Below are positions 1 through 6,465 of a DNA stretch of 23,889 nucleotides, piece after piece (position 1 is the stretch's first letter; each line of letters opens with the position of its first letter). The stretch comes from JACNIV01 sp965370415 (GTDB taxonomy: Bacteria > Cloacimonadota > Cloacimonadia > Cloacimonadales > TCS61): assembly GCA_965370415.1 (NCBI GenBank), contig CBDUTJ010000039.1, positions 1 to 23,889 on the forward strand. The letters run 5' to 3'. The notes beneath the pieces are model-generated. The model was given only the letters and a program-made list of their open reading frames with translations, had not been told where the DNA came from and did not search any database. Both the position numbers and the translations under genes were made by a program.

Positions 1-441
1 GCCCACATGTTGATCCCGGAATCACGAGGTGATGTTCTGGGTGTATTGGAAACGCTGGATGATGTTATTGATACTACAGAAAAAGTTCTGGAACATTTTT
101 CTATTGAAACACCGGAGATCCCCGAATTCCTTAAAGATGATTTTCTGGATCTAGCAGAACTTTCATTTAAATCTGTGGAAGAGCTGGCCAAAGCTTCCAG
201 GGCTTTTTTTACTGAACTGAAGCTGGTGAATAATTACGTGAACAAAGTACATTTTTATGAACATGAAGCTGATAAACTGGAAAAGATACTGAAGCGAAAG
301 ATATTCAATAGCGAAAAAATAAAAGATTTCAGTAAAAGAGTACATTTACGTTATTTTGCCGAGAAGATAGCATTTCTTTCTGATGAAGCCGAATCAGTGG
401 CAGAACGACTTGCCATTTACGCTATAAAACGCAGGATATAA
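1..441 (+). CDS. DUF47/PhoU-like phosphate transport accessory protein (5' partial)
   Basis: The frame is open to the left edge (Ala-His before the first Met at position 7), so the window holds only the C-terminal ~147 codons. Family members are usually about 210-225 residues. The visible LIPESRGDVLGVLETLDD segment matches the conserved DUF47 motif normally found about one third of the way in, so the Met at position 7 is internal. The rest is all helical and charged, as expected for a PhoU-like helical bundle. DUF47 proteins are cytoplasmic partners or regulators of PiT phosphate transporters, and the next gene, 3 bp downstream, is a PiT transporter; the pairing is strong support for the call. 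The exact function (gating or metal-dependent regulation) is not settled for the family. Confidence 0.88.
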   Translation, partial: AHMLIPESRGDVLGVLETLDDVIDTTEKVLEHFSIETPEIPEFLKDDFLDLAELSFKSVEELAKASRAFFTELKLVNNYVNKVHFYEHEADKLEKILKRKIFNSEKIKDFSKRVHLRYFAEKIAFLSDEAESVAERLAIYAIKRRI

Positions 442-444
442 TTA

Positions 445-1497
445 ATGTTACAAATATTATTCTATCTTTCCAGCGGACTATTCCTGGGTTGGTCGCTTGG
501 CGCCAATGATGCTGCCAATATCTTTGGAACGGCTGTGGGTACCAAGATGGTCCGTTTCTATACAGCCGCAATTATCTGTAGTATTTTTGTTCTTCTGGGT
601 GCAACTATAAGCGGTGCCGGTGCATCTCATACGCTTGGAAAACTGGGTGCTATCAATACTATGTCCGGTGCATTTATTGTTGCTCTTGCAGCTGCCTTCA
701 CCGTGATGTGGATGACGAAAGCCGGTTTACCGGTTTCAACATCACAGGCTATTGTTGGAGCTATTCTTGGCTGGAACTTTTTTTCCGGGACTCATACTGA
801 TATTTCTGCCCTCACCAAGATCGTGGGAACATGGGTTTTTTCTCCGATATTATCTGCCCTTTTCGCATTTCTATTTTTTCATATTATAAAATTTATTCTT
901 GATAATTCGAAGATCCACTTGATACGATTGGATTCGCTTACTCGTTCCGGTCTTATTCTTGCAGGAATTTTCGGTTCGTACAGTCTTGGTGCAAATAATA
1001 TCGCCAATGTAATGGGAGTTTTTGTGCAATCATCTCCATTCAAAGATTTGAACCTTGGAAGTATTTTCAATTTCAGTGGAGTTCAACAACTCTTTCTTTT
1101 GGGCGGAATAGCCATTGCTGTCGGTATATTTACATATTCCAGAAAGGTAATGATGACCGTAGGTTCCAGGATTTTCAAGCTTTCTCCAATTTCTGCTTTA
1201 GTAGTTGTACTGGCCAGTTCTACAGTATTATTCCTGTTCGCTTCTCAAGGTCTGAAAAACATTCTTATATCACACGGGTTACCTTCATTTCCCCTGGTTC
1301 CTGTTTCCAGTTCACAGGCAGTAATCGGTTCGGTTATTGGTATCAGTCTGGCTAAAGGCGGTAAGAATGTAAATTTCCACATCCTGGGAAAGATCAGCAT
1401 CGGATGGGTGATAACTCCTGTTGCTTCCGCTATAATTGCTTATGTAGCACTCTTTTTCATGCAGAATGTTTTCATGCAGGATGTATTTATTAAGTAG
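445..1497 (+). CDS. pit: PiT-family low-affinity inorganic phosphate transporter
   Basis: This 350-residue, strongly hydrophobic protein shows the internal duplication typical of PF01384. GANDAAN (residues 19-25) is echoed by GANNIAN (182-188), and PVSTSQAIVG (96-105) by PVSSSQAVIG (286-295). These pairs line the Pi/cation pathway in the PiT (SLC20-like) family. About ten membrane segments can be seen, with a short polar stretch near 152-168 between the halves. It should import phosphate with H+ or Na+ at the inner membrane. The ATG lies 3 bp after the DUF47 stop, so the two genes are surely co-transcribed and probably translationally coupled. The length is normal for the short bacterial form that lacks a large central loop. 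Substrate specificity (phosphate rather than sulfate) is inferred from the DUF47 partner. Confidence 0.93.
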   Translation: MLQILFYLSSGLFLGWSLGANDAANIFGTAVGTKMVRFYTAAIICSIFVLLGATISGAGASHTLGKLGAINTMSGAFIVALAAAFTVMWMTKAGLPVSTSQAIVGAILGWNFFSGTHTDISALTKIVGTWVFSPILSALFAFLFFHIIKFILDNSKIHLIRLDSLTRSGLILAGIFGSYSLGANNIANVMGVFVQSSPFKDLNLGSIFNFSGVQQLFLLGGIAIAVGIFTYSRKVMMTVGSRIFKLSPISALVVVLASSTVLFLFASQGLKNILISHGLPSFPLVPVSSSQAVIGSVIGISLAKGGKNVNFHILGKISIGWVITPVASAIIAYVALFFMQNVFMQDVFIK

Positions 1498-1523
1498 TAT
1501 GTTTGCTAACCCACAAATCTATC

Positions 1524-1551
1524 AACCGTTCACAAGGTTTTTATGTTTTCA
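1524..1551 (+). terminator. possible weak terminator after the PiT gene
   Basis: A short stem AACC-TT / AA-GGTT with one bulged G (1524-1539) is followed by a T-rich run. It sits 27 bp after the PiT stop and overlaps the last codons of the convergent gene. The stem is short, and a similar ACCGTTC..AAGGTT unit recurs at about 13199-13214, so it may instead be a repeat. Confidence 0.3.
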
Positions 1552-2788
1552 ACTTTTTCTTCTCCGCTGCAGGAAATAGAATATTATTTAAAATCAAACG
1601 ATAACCAGGTGACTGTTTATGAAGGTCTAATACCGTTTCCGGATCACCTATCTTGTGCTGGTAATCTTCAGGGTCGTGTCCTCCATAAAATGTAAAAGTA
1701 CCTTTTCCGAAATTCCCATGTAAATATTTCACTTCCTCTACCTGTGGAGATTCTCCCAAGATAATTACACTTTTCTTCACAAACTCTTTATGAAAAGATG
1801 TTGTCTGCCCCAGGAACCCGTTGATAATGCTGGTGTGACATTGGGTTAGCATTGTAGGAACGGGATCGTATTTTGCGGAAAAATCGAAAAGGGTGAAGTA
1901 ATCAGCTTCTGCCCCACGCAATTTGGCATAATCGCTGGCATCGATTCCGGAGAATTCATACACAAAGGGATTGGTGATCAATTCGAAATTTTCAAAGGCA
2001 AAAGTGCGTGAAAAATCCAGCTTGCTCTGGTAATCCGGATCGAAACCATCTCCGTCAAAAACCGGTTCACAGATATCCACATTCCGTGCTGCCAGGGCAA
2101 TGTCGAATGTATCGGTTGCAGCACACATGGCAAATAAGAATCCTCCGTTCTTTACGTATTCCCGTATCTTTTCTGCTACAGCATGTTTCAATTTCCATAC
2201 TTTACCAAAACCCAGTTTTGCTGTCATTTCTTCGTTACTTTGTACATCTTCCCGATACCAGGAAGCATTACGAAATCCTGAATAGAATTTGCCGTATTGC
2301 CCTGTAAAATCTTCATGATGCAGATGCAGCCAGTCATATTTATCAAGCTTTCCGCTAAGTACTTCTTCATCCCAGACGGTCTCATATTCGATTTCTGCAT
2401 AAGTAAGAGCTAGAGTAACTGCATCATCCCAGGGCTGTTTATTGGGAGGAGTGTAAATAGCAATGGTCGGTTCTTTTTCCAGTACCACGATATCCATATT
2501 GGATGAATTTATCTCTGCGGAAATGGAAGCGATCTCGATAGCAGTTACATTTTCATAGCTCACTCCACGAATGTTGCAAAGTCCTTCCATTTCGGGTGAA
2601 TCTGGAATGATCCAGGAACCGCCACGGTAGTTTAAAAGCCACTTTACGGTCATCTGCATTTTCAGTGCAGAAAAAGCTACACCATAAGCTTTCAGGTGGT
2701 TTGATTGTGTAAGATCCATTGGAATGAGAATTTCAGCAGACGCTGATAAGGTGATCGCAATAATTAGAATAATTAAGATATATTTCAT
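1541..2788 (-). CDS. periplasmic GATase-fold protein of the 'asparagine synthetase B'-like family
   Basis: I start this 415-residue protein at the ATG at 2788, not at the upstream GTG at 2812: GGAG sits six bases before the ATG, and the GTG lies inside a repeat hairpin. A signal peptide (residues 1-18, ending SASA) precedes a mature protein that should be periplasmic. Conserved blocks are NYRGGSWIIP (53-62), KQPWDDAVTLALTYAEI (117-133), YDWLHLHHEDFTGQYGKF (151-168), GGFLFAMCAATDT (215-227) and FYGGHDPEDYQH (367-378). Cys222 in a tight-turn setting and His371 suggest a class I glutamine amidotransferase-like fold. Homologs in Bacteroidetes are often labelled asparagine synthetase B, but no AsnB synthetase (PP-loop) domain is visible and the export signal argues against that reaction. 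True function unknown. It is the last gene of a minus-strand run and lies just downstream of the RAYT repeats. Confidence 0.72.
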   Translation of the reverse strand: MKYILIILIIAITLSASAEILIPMDLTQSNHLKAYGVAFSALKMQMTVKWLLNYRGGSWIIPDSPEMEGLCNIRGVSYENVTAIEIASISAEINSSNMDIVVLEKEPTIAIYTPPNKQPWDDAVTLALTYAEIEYETVWDEEVLSGKLDKYDWLHLHHEDFTGQYGKFYSGFRNASWYREDVQSNEEMTAKLGFGKVWKLKHAVAEKIREYVKNGGFLFAMCAATDTFDIALAARNVDICEPVFDGDGFDPDYQSKLDFSRTFAFENFELITNPFVYEFSGIDASDYAKLRGAEADYFTLFDFSAKYDPVPTMLTQCHTSIINGFLGQTTSFHKEFVKKSVIILGESPQVEEVKYLHGNFGKGTFTFYGGHDPEDYQHKIGDPETVLDLHKQSPGYRLILNNILFPAAEKKKLKT

Positions 2789-2803
2789 TTTTACTCCGTG
2801 TTT

Positions 2804-2853
2804 CCCGTTCACTCCTGAACGAGGATTTTCTCAGACAAGAGTGTCTGAGCTAC
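2804..2853 (-). repeat. REP-like double hairpin downstream of the RAYT gene
   Basis: Read on the minus strand, GTAG (2853-2850) is followed at once by an 8-bp perfect stem CTCAGACA / TGTCTGAG (2849-2830, loop CTCT). A second hairpin CGTTCA / TGAACG with loop GGAG follows (2821-2806, extendable with one mismatch to 2804). A 5' GTAG next to an imperfect or perfect hairpin is the signature recognised by RAYT transposases. It starts eight bases after the RAYT stop codon and ends just before the ribosome binding site of the next gene. Confidence 0.85.
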
Positions 2854-2860
2854 ATGTTTT

Positions 2861-3484
2861 TTATTCAATCATATCCAAACCCATCTCATATTCTAAATTT
2901 TTATCAATCCAGGTGAATTCCCAGTCACGAAAGTTTTTAACAAGTTTTGCTTTCACCGGATTATTCAGAATATACCAGGCAATATTATAAAATTCTTCAT
3001 CATCTCGAATATAATGATCATAATTTTCAGCTTGCCAGAAACTTCCGTGTCTGTGTAAGATTAGATTTGCTTGTCTGGCTGTAACTCCTTTATGACCACG
3101 AAAAATCTCTGCAAGAGAATAAGGTGTTTTTTCGAACTTGAATTTTGGCTTCATTAGAACATGAACATGATTTGACATAATACAAAAACAAAACAATTTG
3201 TACTGCTTGTCATTCATTTTCAAAAGATTTTCTATAATCATAGCTGCAATTTGTAGCCTGCTCAACCATTTTGGACCTTCTTTACAAAAATCTAAATAAT
3301 CATTAATAAAATCAAAACTATTACCAAGTCTTGTTCTTTTGATTTTCTCGATTTTTCTAATAAGCTCGCTTGATAGTTGAAAATGTAGTCTGTATGTAAC
3401 AAATATTATTCCATCTTCCGGTTGAATATGTGGAAGACTTCTTCTGTAAAATTTCTTATACTTTAGATGATTATCTTGAGTCAT
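2861..3484 (-). CDS. REP-associated tyrosine transposase (RAYT), Y1_Tnp family
   Basis: The 207-residue protein has the Y1/HUH single-strand DNA endonuclease layout. It opens with EDGIIFVTYRLHFQL, carries the metal-binding HVHVL motif within CIMSNHVHVLMKP, and has the catalytic-region segment SFWQAENYDHYIRDDEEF, whose Tyr is the likely nucleophile, followed by YILNNPVKAKLV. These blocks are diagnostic of TnpA-REP/RAYT proteins related to IS200/IS605 TnpA. RAYTs cut and join REP sequences at a GTAG or GGAG tetranucleotide beside a hairpin, and such hairpins flank this gene on both sides. The gene is intact and somewhat more AT-rich than neighbours. The ribosome binding site is poor (AAGAGAAAACTAAA before ATG), which fits low expression. 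It could be a domesticated enzyme maintaining the repeats, or an ordinary IS200-like relative; the flanking repeats favour RAYT. Confidence 0.9.
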   Translation of the reverse strand: MTQDNHLKYKKFYRRSLPHIQPEDGIIFVTYRLHFQLSSELIRKIEKIKRTRLGNSFDFINDYLDFCKEGPKWLSRLQIAAMIIENLLKMNDKQYKLFCFCIMSNHVHVLMKPKFKFEKTPYSLAEIFRGHKGVTARQANLILHRHGSFWQAENYDHYIRDDEEFYNIAWYILNNPVKAKLVKNFRDWEFTWIDKNLEYEMGLDMIE

Positions 3485-3506
3485 TTTAGTTTTCTCTTTT
3501 TTCTTT

Positions 3507-3531
3507 GCTAAGACAAGAGTGTCTTAGCTAC
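3507..3531 (-). repeat. REP-like hairpin with 5' GTAG, upstream of the RAYT start
   Basis: On the minus strand GTAG (3531-3528) directly precedes CTAAGACA / TGTCTTAG (3527-3508, loop CTCT), the same loop and core (AGACA/TGTCT) as the hairpin at 2830-2849. The lower stem pairs differ (TA instead of CA/TG) but compensate on both sides, so pairing is kept. It lies 23 bases upstream of the RAYT start codon. Confidence 0.85.
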
Positions 3532-3534
3532 GTT

Positions 3535-3586
3535 TCCCGTTCACTCCTGAACGGGAGTTTTGCACAGGCAAGAGTGTCTGTTCTAC
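3535..3586 (-). repeat. REP-like double hairpin overlapping the 3' end of hemW
   Basis: On the minus strand GTAG (3586-3583) leads into an imperfect hairpin ACAGAC / GCCTGT-type (3581-3564, loop CTCT, one G-T pair). A 9-bp perfect stem TCCCGTTCA / TGAACGGGA with loop GGAG follows (3556-3535). It repeats the arrangement at 2804-2853 in the same orientation. The TAG of the GTAG is the hemW stop codon. Confidence 0.85.
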
Positions 3587-4698
3587 ACAAACTCCGAAAA
3601 TATTTCATTCGATACAAAATAAGATTCCGGTGTAAGCTGGATATAACTATCACTTATTTCCAACAACTTCTCTGTAAAGAATTTTTCCAAAACCTTTGAA
3701 TATTTCTCTGTAAAATCAGCACCAAATTTTTCTTTGAAAAGTAGTAGATTCATTCCCTTTGTTTTCCTTAACGTCAGAAAGATAAATTCCTTTTCATGGT
3801 CCTCATTCGATATTTTTTTCCAATTCTGAAAAAAATCCGTTTGCAAATACTTCTTAATACTAGTTGGGTTCGTATATCTGAATAAATCAATATATCCAGC
3901 AGCAGCAGGTCCTAGCCCCAAATAAAATTTATCATTCCAATAACACAAATTATGCTTCGATTCAAATCCTTTTTTAGCAAAGTTGGAAATTTCATATTGC
4001 TCAAAACCCGCTGATATCAATTTCTTTCGAATTAAATAATAGAATTCAGAAACGGTTTCATCATCAGGAATTAAAGCTCTTTGTGAGAATAGTGGAACAT
4101 CCTCATCTAAACTTAAACAATATGTAGAAACATGTTCGGGATCAAGTGCAATGAATTTTTCTAAAGAATAAGACAGATCGGGTTTTTTCTGTCGAGGAAG
4201 CCCATAGATCAGATCCAACGAAATATTATTAAAACCAGCTGTCCGAAGATGATCATAGGCTTTTATTATTTGCTTCGAGTTATGCAGCCGACCAAGCAAT
4301 TTTAGTTCTTCATCTACAAATGATTGTGCACCCAAGCTGATTCGATTTATTCTTGTCTGTTTAAGTTTATATGCAAATTCGCGGGTCACACTAACAGGAT
4401 TAATCTCCAGTGTAGCTTCAATCAAGTTAGATGTATTAAATCTTTGTAAGATTGATTCGATCTCTTTCGGTTGCAGAAGAGATGGAGTCCCGCCACCGAA
4501 ATATATTGTTCGAGGTTGTATTTTGAAATGATCTTTGTAAGCTTTTATTTCTTTTGCTAGATTTGTAAGATACTCTTTTTTTATTTCTTCAGAAAATATT
4601 TCCGAGTAAAATGAGCAATAACTACATTTCTTCAAGCAAAAAGGAACATGAATATAAATATGCTCTATCAGTGGATCAGTTTGAAAAATCTCTTCCAT
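3583..4698 (-). CDS. hemW: radical SAM heme chaperone HemW (HemN-like)
   Basis: The 371-residue protein begins with the radical SAM signature HVPFCLKKCSYCSF, whose cysteines C21, C25 and C28 bind a 4Fe-4S cluster. YFGGGTPSLL (66-75) is the SAM-binding glycine motif, SLGAQSF and DLIYGLP follow, and a HemN C-terminal domain contains KTKGMNL. Length and the single CxxxCxxC cluster fit HemW, an enzyme-like heme carrier that delivers heme to respiratory proteins, rather than true coproporphyrinogen dehydrogenase HemN, which is about 80 residues longer; the family is often misnamed as the latter. The ATG lies 31 bp inside the end of lepB, suggesting coupling with it. The stop codon falls in a REP-like element, so the last residue or two may not be ancestral. 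Confidence 0.9.
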   Translation of the reverse strand: MEEIFQTDPLIEHIYIHVPFCLKKCSYCSFYSEIFSEEIKKEYLTNLAKEIKAYKDHFKIQPRTIYFGGGTPSLLQPKEIESILQRFNTSNLIEATLEINPVSVTREFAYKLKQTRINRISLGAQSFVDEELKLLGRLHNSKQIIKAYDHLRTAGFNNISLDLIYGLPRQKKPDLSYSLEKFIALDPEHVSTYCLSLDEDVPLFSQRALIPDDETVSEFYYLIRKKLISAGFEQYEISNFAKKGFESKHNLCYWNDKFYLGLGPAAAGYIDLFRYTNPTSIKKYLQTDFFQNWKKISNEDHEKEFIFLTLRKTKGMNLLLFKEKFGADFTEKYSKVLEKFFTEKLLEISDSYIQLTPESYFVSNEIFSEFV

Positions 4699-5438
4699 CT
4701 GATCTCGGATTTTCCTTTGAACCTTCTCTGCTGTTTATAGATGTAATCTCGTATATCCTTGTAGGGTGGTTCACCGATGGACATATAGATCACCGCTGGT
4801 GTACCAGTGATATCTACTCGAGGCAAAAATCCCCAGTAGCGGCTGTCACCGCTCACGTCGCGGTTATCTCCCATAACAAAATATTGTCCTTCGGGAACAA
4901 TGACTGGACCGAAATTGTCTCTGCTACCCATGTATTTCTCATCCCAATAAATCCTGCCGGATTCCCGCGAAATAATGCGGGAATCAATATATTGCTCGTA
5001 TCCTTGATGGAACAATTTATCGTTAACATACACTTCTTTATCGATCAGTTCCACTTTATCTCCCGGCATCCCGATCACACGTTTCACTACATTCTTCTTC
5101 TGATGCCAGATTGGTATCCAACGGGTTTTATCCAAGTAAATGGGACCAAGTATCTTTTCAAAGTTTTCACGTGGTTCCGGTTCTTCCGGATCAGCAGGAT
5201 ATTGGAAAATAACAATATCTTCCTGCTCGGGATCATCAAAGAAATACTTCAGTTTATTTCCTATAAGAAAATCCCCAATAAGAAGCGTGGATTCCATAGA
5301 TGAAGAAGGAATTTTAAAAGTCTGAATAGTATAATTGCGGATGAGCATTGCCACCACAAAAGCAAATAGGATGGCTTCCACATATTCCTGGATAATATTT
5401 TTTTTTCTCTTAATCTTTTTCTCTTTTTTTCTAAACAT
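4668..5438 (-). CDS. lepB: signal peptidase I
   Basis: I choose the ATG at 5438 (256 residues), preceded by GGGAAAGGG; the upstream GTG at 5450 has no ribosome binding site. A basic N-terminus leads into one membrane segment (about residues 20-34). Then come box B PSSSMESTL with nucleophile Ser47, box D KRVIGMPGD with general base Lys119, and box E GDNRDVSGDSRYWGF (190-204). These place the Ser/Lys protease active site on the periplasmic face, where it removes signal peptides of exported proteins such as those in this window. An insert between boxes B and D (about 85-115) is longer than in E. coli-independent minimal forms but common in Bacteroidetes-like enzymes. A palindrome lies in frame at codons 152-160. 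The gene lies between rph and hemW on the same strand. Confidence 0.93.
   Translation of the reverse strand: MFRKKEKKIKRKKNIIQEYVEAILFAFVVAMLIRNYTIQTFKIPSSSMESTLLIGDFLIGNKLKYFFDDPEQEDIVIFQYPADPEEPEPRENFEKILGPIYLDKTRWIPIWHQKKNVVKRVIGMPGDKVELIDKEVYVNDKLFHQGYEQYIDSRIISRESGRIYWDEKYMGSRDNFGPVIVPEGQYFVMGDNRDVSGDSRYWGFLPRVDITGTPAVIYMSIGEPPYKDIRDYIYKQQRRFKGKSEIRWKRFFKLIH
4960..4985. repeat. 9-bp inverted repeat inside lepB
   Basis: GATTCCCGC (4960-4968) and GCGGGAATC (4977-4985) form a perfect 9-bp stem with an 8-base loop. The unit encodes roughly DSRIISRES of LepB, in the variable stretch between boxes D and E. It resembles the dispersed ATTCCC..GGGAAT repeats of many bacterial genomes. No second copy occurs in this window. 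Confidence 0.6.
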
Positions 5439-5506
5439 ACCCTTTCCCACAAATTTAAGTGGAATACTTACTCGTTCGGGTGGGAGTTGATGTCAAGTAA
5501 AAGATG

Positions 5507-6199
5507 TTACTCTTCATACAATCGTTTCTGAAACTTAATCAGCTGCCTGATAGCTTTCCTTGCTTCCTTCAACATCACTTTTAGCTCTTCATCGGAAAAT
5601 GGTATTGTTTCACCCGTTCCCTGAATTTCCACAAATTTTCCACTTTCAGTCATTACGATATTCATATCTACATCTGCCTGGAAATCTTCATCGTAACAAA
5701 GATCGATTACTGGCTCACCTTTCATCATGCCCACACTCACGGCAGCTATCCATTCTTTGAAGGGATCTTCAGCTATCATTCCTTTGGAAATCATTTTTAA
5801 AAAAGCATCTTTGATAGCCACACAAGCCCCGGTAATGGCGGCTGTTCTGGTACCACCATCCGCCTGGATAACATCGCAATCTACATGCACTGTAAACCCG
5901 GGAAACTTTGTCATATTTACCGCTGTTCGCAACGTTCGTCCGATAAGTCTTTGGATCTCTGTTGAACGCCCATTTGTTTTTCCCCGTTCCCGTTTGAACC
6001 GTTGATTGGGAGCACCGGGAAGCATGCTGTATTCAGCTGTCAGCCAGCCCTGTGGTGGATCTGCTTCTCTCAAGAACGGTGGAACTCCTTTTTCTACCAT
6101 AGCTGTACAGATAACTTTTGTGTTACCGGTTTCGATCAACACCGATCCTGCCGGATGCATCAGGTAATTACGAGTTATTTTTGTTCTTCTCTTATTCAT
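5507..6199 (-). CDS. rph: ribonuclease PH
   Basis: RNase PH is a phosphate-dependent 3'-5' exoribonuclease that trims tRNA precursor 3' ends as a hexameric ring. The ATG at 6199 (230 residues) has AAGGA eight bases upstream and is preferred to an upstream candidate at 6229. Family blocks run in order: HPAGSVLIETGNTKVICTA (15-33), VPPFLR, GWLTAEYSMLPGA (51-63), NGRSTEIQRLIGR (76-88) including the phosphate-binding arginine, CDVIQADGGTRTAAITGA (108-125) and MNIVMTESG. The N-terminus lacks about eight residues, including the usual R-x-x-GR, compared with E. coli; the conserved fold starts at ITRNY. A two-residue insertion (ADPP) precedes the GW. It is first in the run rph, lepB, hemW on the minus strand. 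Confidence 0.94.
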   Translation of the reverse strand: MNKRRTKITRNYLMHPAGSVLIETGNTKVICTAMVEKGVPPFLREADPPQGWLTAEYSMLPGAPNQRFKRERGKTNGRSTEIQRLIGRTLRTAVNMTKFPGFTVHVDCDVIQADGGTRTAAITGACVAIKDAFLKMISKGMIAEDPFKEWIAAVSVGMMKGEPVIDLCYDEDFQADVDMNIVMTESGKFVEIQGTGETIPFSDEELKVMLKEARKAIRQLIKFQKRLYEE

Positions 6200-6264
6200 T
6201 ATATTTTCCTTTTTACCTCGAATTAGCACGAATTTTTCTTAATGATTTAGAATACAAATTTTCA

Positions 6265-6298
6265 TAATAAAAAGCTAAGGTTGCCTTTCGGCAACCTT
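6265..6298 (-). terminator. rho-independent terminator downstream of the restriction-modification gene
   Basis: AAGGTTGCC (6277-6285) and GGCAACCTT (6290-6298) form a perfect 9-bp stem with a 4-base loop. On the minus strand it is followed by AGC and then TTTTT. It ends transcription arriving from 6466 and insulates the rph promoter region. The stretch 6299-6465 holds no convincing gene; a short open frame without a start (about 6389-6466) follows the upstream gene out of frame. Confidence 0.7.
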
Positions 6299-6465
6299 GC
6301 GGCCAAGAGAAATTCTCATGGGGTTATAAATTCTGAAGTCAAGTTATTCTTAAAAATTAGTATGTCAAATAATTTTTCCATTACACCCTCATCCCATACT
6401 CTTCCAGAATCTCTTTTGCTATTTGTTCAGCTTCATTCCAGCTTGAAGTTTTTGTTGAGCATTTT

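Larger units (their letters stand above)
2804..3586 (-). mobile_element. REPtron-like unit: RAYT gene with flanking GTAG hairpins
   Basis: The unit comprises the transposase-like gene (2861-3484), one double hairpin on its 3' side (2804-2853), and a GTAG hairpin (3507-3531) plus a second double hairpin (3535-3586) on its 5' side. All GTAG signatures point the same way as the gene, and the two double hairpins are direct copies of one composite unit. The unit sits between hemW and the GATASE-like gene and would split a former minus-strand operon. No target duplication or transposon terminal inverted repeat was seen, as expected for this enzyme class. Confidence 0.72.

Noticed and set aside
2788..2812. 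GTG start at 2812 for the GATase-like gene
   Set aside because: It lies in the repeat hairpin, lacks a suitable ribosome binding site and would put charged residues ahead of the signal peptide; the ATG at 2788 has GGAG at proper distance.
3507..3556. The hairpins upstream of the RAYT gene as a hemW terminator
   Set aside because: No T-run follows on the minus strand, and the GTAG plus conserved loops fit REP elements better. Incidental effects on transcription cannot be excluded.
2804..3586. Short CRISPR-like array around the RAYT gene
   Set aside because: Only a few units, unequal spacing, sequences diverged with compensatory changes, and no spacer-like unique segments.
3583..4698. Oxygen-independent coproporphyrinogen III oxidase (hemN)
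   Set aside because: The protein is too short and has the HemW-type N-terminus beginning right at the CxxxCxxC region; database labels of HemN for such proteins are usually wrong.
4611..5303. 230-codon plus-strand open frame across lepB and hemW
   Set aside because: It is antisense to two clear genes with full catalytic motifs, and its translation resembles no known protein.
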